The notes under the pieces: generated by a model
Seen by the model: the letters and a program-made list of their open reading frames with translations, nothing else
Database searches by the model: none
What the model was told of the DNA's origin: nothing
Source: Henriciella aquimarina
GTDB taxonomy: Bacteria > Pseudomonadota > Alphaproteobacteria > Caulobacterales > Hyphomonadaceae
NCBI RefSeq assembly: GCF_002088975.1
Contig: NZ_NCST01000047.1
Coordinates: forward strand, 1 to 35,310
Direction of reading: 5' to 3'
Length of the DNA stretch: 35,310 bases
Shown: positions 1 to 8,395 of the stretch, piece by piece
How positions within the stretch are numbered: the stretch's first letter is position 1
How the letters are laid out: every line of letters begins with the position of its first letter
Translations under genes and position numbers: made by a program

Positions 1-273
1 AATCTCGTTCGCCTGGCGAAGCTCCTTCACTTCGCGCTCAAGCATCTTGATCCGCTCGCGCTCTTCGGTGCTTGGTCCCGCCCGCTTGCCGGCATCCCGC
101 TCGGCCTGCGCCACCCAGCCATGCAGCGTCTGCGGCACGCACCCGATCTTGCCGGCAATCGAGACGATCGCTGCCCATTGCGACGGGTACTCCCCGCCAT
201 GCTCCATCACCATCCGAATGGCTCGCTCACGCACCTCTGGCGAGTAAGGATGTCTCTGCTTCCTGTCTGTCAT
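1..273 (-). CDS. IS3-family transposase OrfA (3' end outside window)
   Basis: The minus-strand frame opens with ATG at 273 and reads [20 protein letters not shown], then a helix-turn-helix region ([11 protein letters not shown]) and the start of a leucine-zipper-like coiled coil ([20 protein letters not shown]). This is the standard OrfA layout of IS3-group elements, in which OrfA binds the terminal repeats and is fused by -1 frameshifting to the DDE-type OrfB. Only 91 codons are visible and there is no stop before the window edge. The family call is firm; the exact IS name cannot be given from sequence alone. Confidence 0.88.
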   Translation of the reverse strand, partial: MTDRKQRHPYSPEVRERAIRMVMEHGGEYPSQWAAIVSIAGKIGCVPQTLHGWVAQAERDAGKRAGPSTEERERIKMLEREVKELRQANEI

Positions 274-323
274 AAAACCACTCTCTCAATGAAAATGGCC
301 TCCGGCAAACCCGGCGCGGTTCA
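1..323 (-). mobile_element. IS3-family insertion sequence, left-truncated by window edge
   Basis: Read on the minus strand, the element begins near 323 with TGAACCGCGCCGGGTTTGCC, the classic end sequence of IS3-group elements. An orfA start follows 50 bases later. The rest of the element lies outside the window, so its second terminal repeat and target duplication cannot be seen. It is a different element from the one at the right end of the window, because the OrfA proteins differ. Confidence 0.8.
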
Positions 324-691
324 TTCCAACCAAACCTAGCCATGGTGTCAAAAGTTCACTCTGGCTTTGTGCAGCTCGAAATTCAACCGCTATATTCAAA
401 GCAGGAAAAAAGTGCTGGCTAGATTAATCTAGCCAGCAAGTCTACCGAAACTGCGGAATGTAGGAGGAGGCCTTCCTGACGATGTGATACTTTCCTCACT
501 TCGTCAGGGCGACTGGTTTGACATTCCACCGCTCAGACAAGCCGCAGGCACTCGTGCTACCGGCTGTTGCCAACCTTAATACACGAAATTTCCGCACGGG
601 TCCATACTGTATGTAAGCAAACGGACTTTTGCCGACCCCTCATCGGCCTCCCGACAGCCCATTTGCTTGCATATGGTATGCATTCATACAA
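324..691. other. Gene-free stretch between two IS3 remnants
   Basis: No convincing coding sequence was found here. The notable item is the 26-bp perfect palindrome at 413-438. The tract is bounded by the terminal repeat of the left IS and by the upstream region of the second, broken IS orfA. Confidence 0.5.
413..438. repeat. 26-bp perfect palindrome
   Basis: The half-site TGCTGGCTAGATT is followed directly by its exact reverse complement, with no spacer. It sits about 90 bases outside the left IS end. It is not followed by a T-run on either strand, so it does not look like an ordinary intrinsic terminator. It could be a protein-binding site, a recombination site or an IS-associated cruciform; the function is unknown. 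Confidence 0.7.
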
Positions 692-754
692 TGTGACCTG
701 ATACCCATTTGGTTCCGCATTTGAATGGAGAGTCTGTCGCAACGGAGACAGACA

Positions 755-873
755 ATGCGCAAAAGCAAATTCACTAAGGAACAGATCATCGCGATCCTGG
801 CTGAACAGGAACGAGGCATGGCAACCGCAGACGTGTGCCGGCGTCATGGTGTCAGCTCGGCCAACTTCTATAT
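755..873 (+). pseudogene. Broken IS3-family orfA (N-terminal fragment)
   Basis: The frame from ATG 755 reads MRKSKFTKEQIIAILAEQER and then ADVCRRHGVSSANFY, the N-terminal helix-turn-helix part of IS3-family OrfA proteins of the IS407-like type. Intact relatives continue with a Trp/Lys-rich linker and a coiled coil. Here the homology stops after about 40 residues (near 873) and an unrelated tail leads to a stop. Bases 692-720 may hold the outer end of the same element, but no second end or orfB is present. This is a remnant rather than a working transposase. Confidence 0.75.
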
Positions 874-1294
874 CTATGGACGGCTCTCCCGGTGCAAGCG
901 ATTTGAGTCCTGATCGAACCGGTATTGGATGCCAACATCTACTGGCAACGACCCGCAACGTGACGGCATCGCCTCGTGCCCAGACGCACATGCCCTTGCG
1001 CTTCTCCACCATCCGGACATGCTTCCGCCGGGCGGCATGGCGAAGGGCCTGGACGACCTTGAAGACGACCGAATTGCGCAGCGTGGCATCCGTCGCGTCA
1101 AGTCGGCGCTCGATCATCACCCGCTCAGCGAGATCCCGGGTTGTGAGTTCGCCATCGACCTCAAGATGGCGCACACAGATATCGGTGAACAGCCGGATCG
1201 ACGCATTTATATGAGCCAGGTCTTGCTTCGCCTGCGCGATCTGAGCCTGGTACGCCGTGATCCGCCCGTGGATCTCGGCGCGCTTGTCCTTCAC
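874..1294 (-). pseudogene. Coiled-coil/winged-helix hypothetical protein, 3' end replaced by IS remnant
   Basis: The frame can start at GTG 1294, which overlaps the stop of the hydrolase gene as GTGA, and reads VKDKRAEIHGRITAYQAQIA. A predicted coiled coil (AQAKQDLAHINASIRLF) is followed by a helical segment containing ELTTRDLAERVMIERRLDA. This layout resembles conserved hypothetical proteins of alphaproteobacterial accessory regions, which have a coiled-coil N-terminus and a TTREIAERV-type winged-helix-like C-terminus. The open frame continues to 557, but after about 873 it is only the antisense of the orfA remnant, so the natural C-terminus has been lost. The function is unknown. Confidence 0.5.
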
Positions 1295-2283
1295 GCACAC
1301 CTTGGGTGTGCCTGCGCCTCCCAAAGGGAGAGAATGCTTCTGAGCGCAGTTAAAAAAGCTAATGGCTGATCGAGCATCAAATGGTGGCGCGCCTCAGGTA
1401 CGGCGATTATCGGAATGTCACCGCCCCCTAGCTCGCGGATGTAGTCAGCCGAGTCCCTGGTGAAGAGCTGACTCTTTCCGCCATGAACGATGATCTTGCG
1501 GCCCGGCGCATTCACGAGTCGATGGCCGATTGTGAGCCATTCGTCGGACTTATTGCTTCGTCGGAATACCTCGGGTGAGAACTTCCATGTCCAACCGTCT
1601 CCGTCGCGTCGCATTGAATGATACGCCATGTAATCTAGGAGGAACGGCTCGCCGACTGGCTGGGGCGGAGAAAGGACGTATCTTTTGCGCGCCTCTTCAT
1701 AGCTCGCATAGAGCCGGTTGGGCTTGTCAGGATCACCTGATCCCGGGCTTGAGCGGCGATGGTTCCAGTATTGATCGAGGAGCTCGGCTCGCATGACCAT
1801 CAGATCGCAAATCACGACGCCGGAGAAAGCATCGGGCGACAGGGTCACGGCTGTCAGCGCTGCGCCCGCGCCGAAACTGTGCGCGATGATGGTGGGTTTG
1901 TGGCCATCTGTAAACAGATCGAGTGCCTCGGCAATCTCACCAAACTCGCGCCCCCTAGCCGCGGGATCGGCTTGCCCGCGCATCTCCGTGTCGCCCATGC
2001 CGGCGAGATCGAACGCCACCACGTCGTAATCTTCTGCGAGAAACGGAGCGATGAAGGCAAAGCAACGGGCGTGGGAGAGAAAGCCATGTGTCATAAGCAC
2101 TTTCGGCTTTTTCCGGTCGCCCCAGCGGAAGTAGTGCGTCCTGGCACCGTCGATCTCAACATAACCTTCTTCGCGCGGCACCTTGAGGGCCGACACAAAC
2201 CATTCCGGCAGATGCGAACCATCGCCGGCCCAGACAGGGTCGATGTCGTCGGGAAAATCTCCAATCTTGGACAATACGTTCAT
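1291..2283 (-). CDS. Alpha/beta hydrolase, probable lactone/ester hydrolase partner of the BVMO
   Basis: A 330-residue alpha/beta-hydrolase fold protein. The oxyanion-loop motif THGF is near residues 65-68, the nucleophile elbow AHSFGAG puts the catalytic Ser at 136, and the terminal histidine lies in ARHHLMLDQP (His300/301). Its ATG overlaps the stop codon of the upstream monooxygenase gene as ATGA, so the two are translationally coupled. Hydrolases paired with Baeyer-Villiger monooxygenases usually open the lactone or ester product, and I infer the same role here. The last dozen residues run into IS-scarred DNA and may not be native, but all catalytic parts lie upstream of this. Confidence 0.85.
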   Translation of the reverse strand: MNVLSKIGDFPDDIDPVWAGDGSHLPEWFVSALKVPREEGYVEIDGARTHYFRWGDRKKPKVLMTHGFLSHARCFAFIAPFLAEDYDVVAFDLAGMGDTEMRGQADPAARGREFGEIAEALDLFTDGHKPTIIAHSFGAGAALTAVTLSPDAFSGVVICDLMVMRAELLDQYWNHRRSSPGSGDPDKPNRLYASYEEARKRYVLSPPQPVGEPFLLDYMAYHSMRRDGDGWTWKFSPEVFRRSNKSDEWLTIGHRLVNAPGRKIIVHGGKSQLFTRDSADYIRELGGGDIPIIAVPEARHHLMLDQPLAFLTALRSILSLWEAQAHPRCA

Positions 2284-3917
2284 TTCGTTAAGTGTTCCTT
2301 GCTAGTGGGTTTGTCGATCACGAAGCCGCGATACCCCTCGTTCGCTACATCTTCGCAGAGTGCGACATAGCCAGACACGCTTGGAAAATTGATCAGTTGA
2401 CGCGTCTTGCCCGGGATGTTTGCGCCCATGTACCAAGAATCCGCTTCGGGAAAGAGCGTCATCGCGCCTGCTTGGGCAACCATTTCGGTCCAGCCCGTTT
2501 CAGCTGCCGGATCGGCTTCGAAAAGATCGACACCATTTTCCCGCATCCAGACCAGAAAGTCGCAGATCCAGTCACCCTGTATCTCTGCGCTGGTCGGGCC
2601 GTTTGAGAAACCCGACGGGCTGAGTGGCCCGTATGTGAACAGCATATTGGGAAAGCCAGACACCGCCATTCCCAGATAGGCGCGTACTCTGTCTTCCCAC
2701 GCATGGGACAGTGATAGGCTGTTCGTCCCCCTGATGTTCATATCGATCAGCCCGCCGCGCCCGGCATCGAAGCCGGTGGCGAAAACGATGAGGTCGCATT
2801 CCATCTCGCCGTCTTTGGTCGTAATAGCGTGCGGTCCGATCCGGATGATCGGAGTTGCCTTGAGATCGACCAGCGCGACATTGTCTTGCGCGAAAATTTC
2901 GTAATATCCCTGTTCAAGCGAAGGCCGCTTCGTGCCGAATGGATGCGGCGGTTCGGATGGGGCGAGTTTCTCGGCCAGATTGGGATCGGCGATCCTTGCG
3001 CGAACCTTGTCGCGCCAGAAATCGTAGGCGTGCCGGTTGGCTTCGCGGTTGGTAAGCAAGTCAGCGAAGTTGTGATACCAGAACCTGAGGCCGCCCTGTT
3101 GCCACAGATCTTCAAAGTGCGCGGTGCGCGCTTTCTCGTCAACTTCGAGCGCCGATACGTCTAGCGATTGGCATTCGAATCCTCCGCTCGTCTGCTTGCG
3201 CGTTTCGAAGATCGCGGCATAGCCCTTCTTGTCCCGTTCCTGGTCTTCTGCCGAAAGCTTCTTCTGCTGCATAGGCAGCGCCAGGATTGGTGTTCTTTGA
3301 AAGAGGGTCAGCTTCGATGCGGATTTGGCAGCTTCTTGCGCGACCTGCACACCACTTGCACCGGTGCCGATCAAGGCAACCTTACGTCCGCTGAGATCGA
3401 CACCCTGCTGCGGCCAGCGCGCCGTGTGAAACCATTGGCCTTCGAAATCCTCAAGGCCGGGAAAATTGGGGACATACGGCTTTGATGCGAAACCAAGAGC
3501 GGGCAACAGGAACCGTGTCGAAACAGTTTTGTCGCTGTCGAGTTGCAGACGCCATTGCTTCGTCTCCTTCTCATAGTGCGCGCCTTTGACCCCAGACCCC
3601 ATGCGCATCATGGGCCAAAGGTCGAGCGTATCGCAAACATGCCGGAAATACGCTCTGAGCTCTTCCCAACCGGGAAATCGCTCGCTCCAGGCCCATGATT
3701 TCCACACTTCAGGTATAGAGTACTCGTAAAGCGGAACCTGTGAATCCACTCGTGCGCCTGGATAGCAATTCCAGTACCAGATGCCGCCGGGCTGGGCCGC
3801 AGCATCCACCAGCAACACGTTGAATCCAGCGTCACGCAACTTGTGGAGCAGGTATATCCCGCTGAAGCCGGCACCGACGATTACAACGTCGTAATCAGGA
3901 GACTCCCGATGGCTCAC
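2280..3917 (-). CDS. Flavin-containing Baeyer-Villiger-type monooxygenase
   Basis: The start chosen is GTG 3917, which overlaps the ligase stop as GTGA and gives 545 residues, normal for class I BVMOs. A longer frame back to 4124 is only antisense-like extension inside the ligase gene. Two Rossmann nucleotide-binding motifs are visible, GAGFSG (15-20, FAD) and GTGASG (184-189, NADPH). Between them lies the BVMO fingerprint FxGxxxHxxxWP as FEGQWFHTARWP (158-169). The enzyme should insert oxygen next to a carbonyl using FAD, NADPH and O2, turning a ketone into an ester or lactone. The coupled hydrolase downstream supports that use. The substrate is not evident from sequence. Confidence 0.92.
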   Translation of the reverse strand: MSHRESPDYDVVIVGAGFSGIYLLHKLRDAGFNVLLVDAAAQPGGIWYWNCYPGARVDSQVPLYEYSIPEVWKSWAWSERFPGWEELRAYFRHVCDTLDLWPMMRMGSGVKGAHYEKETKQWRLQLDSDKTVSTRFLLPALGFASKPYVPNFPGLEDFEGQWFHTARWPQQGVDLSGRKVALIGTGASGVQVAQEAAKSASKLTLFQRTPILALPMQQKKLSAEDQERDKKGYAAIFETRKQTSGGFECQSLDVSALEVDEKARTAHFEDLWQQGGLRFWYHNFADLLTNREANRHAYDFWRDKVRARIADPNLAEKLAPSEPPHPFGTKRPSLEQGYYEIFAQDNVALVDLKATPIIRIGPHAITTKDGEMECDLIVFATGFDAGRGGLIDMNIRGTNSLSLSHAWEDRVRAYLGMAVSGFPNMLFTYGPLSPSGFSNGPTSAEIQGDWICDFLVWMRENGVDLFEADPAAETGWTEMVAQAGAMTLFPEADSWYMGANIPGKTRQLINFPSVSGYVALCEDVANEGYRGFVIDKPTSKEHLTK

Positions 3918-5527
3918 GGTGCGACCGTCAAACGTTCGGCGATTGCTTTCGCCGTTGCATAGTCGGCCTTGCCGTTGGATGCACGCAGGGGTTTTTCCGT
4001 CGGATGTATGGCCTTGGGCGTTTTGTATCCTGCCAGTTGATCGCGCACATGGTCCTTGACAGCTTGCTCGTCGAACGGGACGCCGTGGTTGAGGTGGACG
4101 ACGGCCGTGACGGCCTGGCCCCATTTTTCATCCGTTACACCTACGACCAGCGCTTCACCGATGGCGGGATGGGTCTTGAGCACTTCCTCGACTTCTTCTG
4201 GGTATACCTTCTCGCCAGCAGTGTTGATGCATACGCTGCCGCGGCCTAGCAGGGTAAGGCTTTCATCGGCCTCTACCCGGCACCAGTCACCCGGAATCGA
4301 ATAACGCACGCCATCGATTGTGCGGAATGTCTTGGCGGATTTTTCGGGATCTTTGTAATATCCCATGGGGATGGCCCCCTTGCGGGCGATAAAGCCAGGC
4401 ACGCCGCTTCCTGGTTCGACTTTCTGATCGTTTTCGTCGAAGACATCGCAGAATTCGCCAATCCCGAATTTCGCGGTGTTCGTACCGCCCTGAGCAGTCG
4501 TGACGGAGAGGCCGAAGCCGAGCCCTTCGGAGGCGCCGAAACTATCCATCAGCACGATTTGGGGAATATGCTTGCATAGACCGGCCTTAATCTCCTTGCT
4601 CCACATCACGCCGGACGAGATTATGGAGACGAGGCTCCTGGTATCCCAGCGGCCCGGGTTTTCTTCGAGCGCGCGAAGCATTGGCTTAGCAAAGGCATCG
4701 CCCACAATTGCGATGCTTTCCACCTGGTGCTTTTCGACCGTTTCCCACAATTCTGAAGCTTCGAAGGAAGGGGCCGTCAGCGTGACGATCGCGCCGCCCG
4801 ACATGAGCGCACCTATCGCGGTGATGAAGCCCGTCCCGTGCATGAGCGGGCAGGCGGAGAGAGTGCGCCTGCCGGGCCCCTCTTTCTCGATCAGCGCAAC
4901 ATTTTCTTCCAGCGTCTGCGGAACCGAGCCCAGTAACTTCTGCGCGTCCAGCTGGGCCTTGCGCATGTCGTCGTGCCGCCACATCACGCCTTTCGGCATC
5001 CCGGTCGTGCCGCCGGTATAGATGAAGAGCAAATCGTCGGGTGAGCGTTCGATGCCGAGTGCCGATCCGTCCCCTTTTTCCGCCAGCGTCTCATAGGGAC
5101 TCGCAAAAGACGCGATTTCGGAAGGGTCGCCAATTTCGACGAAAGTGTGAACCTTCTCGAGCCTATCCTTGAGTTCGACGATGCATTCGCGAAACTCCGA
5201 ACTGTAAACAATCACTTCGCTGTCAGAATCGTGGAAAATGTAGAAAACTTCTTCGGCGCGATAGCGGTAATTGATGTTCACATGAGTCAAGCGCCCCTTA
5301 AAACAAGCCGCCATCAGCTCGCCATATTCGGGTCGGTTGCGCATGTAGAAGGCCACCTTGGCACCATCGCACGCTCCGCGTTGACGCAATGCGCGCGCGA
5401 TATTATTCGAACGCGCGGACATTTCGGGCCAAGTGACGATCCGGTCGCCGTGTATCAGCGCCGGAGCGTCCTGAGGCATGGCGGGCTCGACAGCGTCGAG
5501 AATGTCACCGAGGTTCCAGTCGATCAT
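3914..5527 (-). CDS. AMP-forming acyl-CoA synthetase (FadD-like)
   Basis: A 537-residue ANL-superfamily ligase. The P-loop-like motif YTGGTTGMPKG is at 170-180, and the C-terminal catalytic lysine lies in ASNGKADY (Lys520). The N-terminal VNINYRY segment resembles ligases acting on steroid or isoprenoid side-chain acids (FadD19-type), but chain specificity cannot be fixed by eye. It activates a carboxylic acid to its acyl-AMP and then to the CoA thioester. ATG 5527 is preceded by GGAGAAGGAAA. It lies 57 bases after the acyl-CoA dehydrogenase gene and overlaps the monooxygenase start, so it belongs to the same minus-strand operon. Confidence 0.93.
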   Translation of the reverse strand: MIDWNLGDILDAVEPAMPQDAPALIHGDRIVTWPEMSARSNNIARALRQRGACDGAKVAFYMRNRPEYGELMAACFKGRLTHVNINYRYRAEEVFYIFHDSDSEVIVYSSEFRECIVELKDRLEKVHTFVEIGDPSEIASFASPYETLAEKGDGSALGIERSPDDLLFIYTGGTTGMPKGVMWRHDDMRKAQLDAQKLLGSVPQTLEENVALIEKEGPGRRTLSACPLMHGTGFITAIGALMSGGAIVTLTAPSFEASELWETVEKHQVESIAIVGDAFAKPMLRALEENPGRWDTRSLVSIISSGVMWSKEIKAGLCKHIPQIVLMDSFGASEGLGFGLSVTTAQGGTNTAKFGIGEFCDVFDENDQKVEPGSGVPGFIARKGAIPMGYYKDPEKSAKTFRTIDGVRYSIPGDWCRVEADESLTLLGRGSVCINTAGEKVYPEEVEEVLKTHPAIGEALVVGVTDEKWGQAVTAVVHLNHGVPFDEQAVKDHVRDQLAGYKTPKAIHPTEKPLRASNGKADYATAKAIAERLTVAP

Positions 5528-5584
5528 TTTCCTTCTCCCTGCCGGACGGGGCAGCCAGTCTCGGACGCCCCCTCAACGAGTGTG

Positions 5585-6676
5585 TTACGCGGCCTTGATC
5601 CAGCCTTGCAGTGCTGCCGCCTCGGCCCGCACCGTTTCGGGTCCGCCAAGCACCTGCCGGTCGAATCCAATGCGTTTGAACCAGTAGTGGAGACCGATCA
5701 GGTCCGTGAATCCCATCCCGCCATGCACTTCGGTGGAAGTGCGGGCGACAAAGCGATGGACTTCGCCGGTGTGTGATTTCGCGTGGCAGGCGACGAGCGA
5801 TGCCTCTGTCGGAACTGCGTCAAAGGCGTGGGCGGCGTACCAGACGAGCGAACGGCACGGTTCATGCCGCGCGGCCATCTCGGCGCACATGTGCTTTACG
5901 GCCTGGAAACTGCCGATAAGGCGACCAAACTGTTCGCGCTGGCCAGCATAATCGACAGCCTTTTCGATCATGGCCTGACCTGCGCCAAGACTGTCGGCGG
6001 CGAGGATCACACGCCCCGCAGCGCGCAGCCGGCCCACTGCAGCTCCCCCATCATCAGCCAGTGGTTCCGCTTCGGCCCCGTCAAACCGCAACTCCCCGAC
6101 GCTGCGGGTCCGATCGATGGTCGTCAGCGCGATAGCCTTCAGGCCCGACGCCTTGGCACCGACAAGGTGCAGCCTGCCGCCGGAATCGGCGACGATGAAG
6201 GCATCGGCTCCTTCGAAATCGAGTGCGAACAGGGCGGTGCCGTTGAGCTTCCCGGCAGCAAAGGAAACCCCCGCGCCGTCGCGCACCTCGATTGTCTCGG
6301 AAATCGCGACACCAATACGCGCCTCGCCGCTCACGATCTTTGGCAGCCAGTGGGCCTTTTGCTCCTTGCTGCCTGCCTCGCTCAGCGCGATAGGCGTCAG
6401 AACATGACTGGCGAGAAAAGGTACTGGCGCGACCGCATAGGCGAGCTGTTCCGCAACTATGGCAGCGTCGAGAAGGGTCATGCCGAGGCCGCCATGCTCT
6501 TCCGGTACCAGCATCCCGGGAATTCCCAGGTCCTGGACGGCGCGGAGCACCTTGTCGCTAAGCGGATTGTCACGCTCGGTACATTCGCGGACATGATCGA
6601 GCGGGCAGGTATCCGCAAGACACCGCGCAACGGCATCGCGCAGCATCTGCTGGTCCTGAGAAAGTCCGAAATCCAT
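5585..6676 (-). CDS. Acyl-CoA dehydrogenase, small subunit type
   Basis: A 363-residue acyl-CoA dehydrogenase with the N-terminal helical domain (MDFGLSQDQQMLRDAVARCL), the conserved EEHGGLGM turn, QREQFGRLIGSFQAVKH in the FAD-contacting helix and VHGGMGFTD near the end. It is shorter and more divergent than its neighbour and lacks the GYSEPGAGSD signature. This is typical of the beta partner in alpha2beta2 dehydrogenases known from steroid side-chain catabolism (FadE/ChsE pairs). Its ATG shares one base with the TAA of the larger dehydrogenase gene, arguing for a one-to-one complex. Predicted reaction: alpha,beta-dehydrogenation of a CoA ester, with electrons passed to ETF. Confidence 0.9.
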   Translation of the reverse strand: MDFGLSQDQQMLRDAVARCLADTCPLDHVRECTERDNPLSDKVLRAVQDLGIPGMLVPEEHGGLGMTLLDAAIVAEQLAYAVAPVPFLASHVLTPIALSEAGSKEQKAHWLPKIVSGEARIGVAISETIEVRDGAGVSFAAGKLNGTALFALDFEGADAFIVADSGGRLHLVGAKASGLKAIALTTIDRTRSVGELRFDGAEAEPLADDGGAAVGRLRAAGRVILAADSLGAGQAMIEKAVDYAGQREQFGRLIGSFQAVKHMCAEMAARHEPCRSLVWYAAHAFDAVPTEASLVACHAKSHTGEVHRFVARTSTEVHGGMGFTDLIGLHYWFKRIGFDRQVLGGPETVRAEAAALQGWIKAA

Positions 6677-7926
6677 TAGGCTGATCCCTGTTTGTGACGC
6701 GGCATGTCTGCGGTTGCTTTCGCCGCATCCGAAATCTTCGCCAGCTTCGGTTCGCGCGGCATTTCGAGGCCACGTTCAGCGATGATGTTCTTCTGGATCT
6801 GGGCGGTGCCGCCGCCGATGATGAGACCGAGCTGGAACATATAGTTCCATTGCCACGCCCCCCCTTCCCGCTCACGCGGGCTGTGGTGATAGAGAATGCC
6901 CAGTTCGCCCATGGCGTCGATTGCCAGCGCGGATATCTGGTGAGCGAGTTCGCAGCTTTGCAACTTGACGATCAGTTTCGCCATGCCGCCCGGCTCACCC
7001 CTGAGGCTGTTCGAAAGGATCCGCATCCCATTGTATTTCATCGCCGCCACTTCGGCCTGCAGTGCCACCAGCCGGTCGCGCAGTACCGGATTGTCGATCG
7101 CGCGACCCTGGCCCAAACGCTCTTCCTGCATCAGCGCGATCAGTGCCTCCAGCCGGTTTTCAAGCGCGTCGGGATCGCCCAGCATTCCGCGCTCATGGCC
7201 AAGAGTTGCGTTCGCCACGAACCAGCCCTGGCCCCGCTGGCCGACGATCTGATGCATGGGGACCCGGACATCGGTAAAGAACACTTCGTTGAATTCGGCA
7301 TGACCGGTCATCGTCTTCAAGGGGCGAACCTCGATGCCCGGCGTGTCCATCGAAAAGATCAGGTAGGAAATGCCGCCATGCTTGGGCGCGTCAGGTTCGG
7401 TCCTGACCAAGCAGAAGATCATGTCGGCCTGCTTGGCGGTGCTGGTCCAAATCTTCTGGCCATTGACAACAAATTCGTCGTTCTCGATGTGCGCGCTGGT
7501 CTTGAGATTGGCGAGGTCCGACCCGGCACCGGGTTCGGAATAGCCCTGGCACCAGACAACATCGCCTTTCAACGTGGGTTCGATCCAGCGCCGTTTCTGT
7601 TCCTCGGTGCCGAGTTCGAGCAGGGTCGGCACGAACATCGAGATTCCCTGATTGGAAAGTCCGCCCGGCACCCTGGCCCGCGCAAATTCCTCTGCGATGA
7701 TGCGCGATTGGAGAATGTCCGGCTCCGCTCCATAGCCGCCATACGCCTGCGGGATCGTTCGAGCGGTATACCCATGCTCGATCAACAGCTTCTGCCATTC
7801 GACCGCCTTGGACGAAGGTCGGGCCGCCCGGTCAGAAGAAGGCGGAGCAAGATGGCTGTGCGCTTCGATAAAGGCCCGCACCTGCTTGCGGAAGACATCG
7901 TATTCGGGTCCATATTCGAGATCCAT
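6676..7926 (-). CDS. Acyl-CoA dehydrogenase, large subunit type
   Basis: I choose ATG 7926 (MDLEYGPEYDVFRKQVRAF), which matches usual family N-termini and gives 416 residues; a GTG at 7944 is possible. The first family signature is visible as GYSEPGAGSDLA, followed by NGQKIWTS. The C-terminal FAD-binding signature is GGGTAQIQKNIIAERGL. It should pair with the smaller dehydrogenase encoded immediately downstream. The gene lies 7 bases after the DUF35 gene, inside the minus-strand operon. A role in dehydrogenating a branched or cyclic acyl-CoA is inferred from the heteromeric layout. Confidence 0.92.
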   Translation of the reverse strand: MDLEYGPEYDVFRKQVRAFIEAHSHLAPPSSDRAARPSSKAVEWQKLLIEHGYTARTIPQAYGGYGAEPDILQSRIIAEEFARARVPGGLSNQGISMFVPTLLELGTEEQKRRWIEPTLKGDVVWCQGYSEPGAGSDLANLKTSAHIENDEFVVNGQKIWTSTAKQADMIFCLVRTEPDAPKHGGISYLIFSMDTPGIEVRPLKTMTGHAEFNEVFFTDVRVPMHQIVGQRGQGWFVANATLGHERGMLGDPDALENRLEALIALMQEERLGQGRAIDNPVLRDRLVALQAEVAAMKYNGMRILSNSLRGEPGGMAKLIVKLQSCELAHQISALAIDAMGELGILYHHSPREREGGAWQWNYMFQLGLIIGGGTAQIQKNIIAERGLEMPREPKLAKISDAAKATADMPRHKQGSA

Positions 7927-7933
7927 GGCGCTT

Positions 7934-8395
7934 CTAACTTTCACTCAGGCGGAAAACAGGAAGGCGGAAGTCCTCACCGATCAGTTCGAACTCCACGACC
8001 ACCGGAAGGTCGAGCGCAAGACGCTCGTGATCGCAACCAACCAGCCGCGTGGCCATGCGCACCCCCTCTTCCAATTCAACCACCGCAGCCACGAAGGGGA
8101 TGTCGGCGGCAAAAGCCGGGTGGAGGGCCTGGTGGGTTACGGTCCAGGAAAACAACGTGCCCCTGCCGCTGCTGCGTTCCCAGGAAAATTCCGGCGAGCC
8201 GCACTTTGCGCACATATAGCGCGGCAAGTGGCGGAAGCTGCCGCAATCGCCGCAGCGCTGGAAATAGAGATGGCCGTCCTGGCACCTCTTCCAGAATTCC
8301 TGCTCAACCGGGTCTTGTGGGCGCGGTCGCGGCTTGGGTGGCACAATCTGCGCGGAGGGCCGCATTTTGGGGGGCAGATCGCTTTCGCTGCTCAT
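7934..8395 (-). CDS. DUF35 OB-fold protein with rubredoxin-like zinc ribbon
   Basis: The start is ATG 8395 ([10 protein letters not shown]), which has AGGAGG eight bases upstream and overlaps the stop of the thiolase-like gene as ATGA; the product is 153 residues. The zinc ribbon is formed by Cys48/Cys51 and Cys62/Cys65 (RCGDCG, MCAKCG) and is followed by the OB-fold segment [20 protein letters not shown]35 proteins are obligate partners of thiolase-fold enzymes, for example the ChsH2 DUF35 domain with the Ltp2 aldolase in steroid side-chain degradation. The coupled upstream gene is exactly such a partner, so a two-protein aldolase complex is inferred. Confidence 0.9.
   Translation of the reverse strand: MSSESDLPPKMRPSAQIVPPKPRPRPQDPVEQEFWKRCQDGHLYFQRCGDCGSFRHLPRYMCAKCGSPEFSWERSSGRGTLFSWTVTHQALHPAFAADIPFVAAVVELEEGVRMATRLVGCDHERLALDLPVVVEFELIGEDFRLPVFRLSES

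Noticed and set aside
3918..4124. N-terminal extension of the monooxygenase frame
   Set aside because: It lies inside the ligase gene, has an Arg/Pro-rich composition and would place about 69 residues before the normal BVMO start. The GTG overlapping the ligase stop is the better start.
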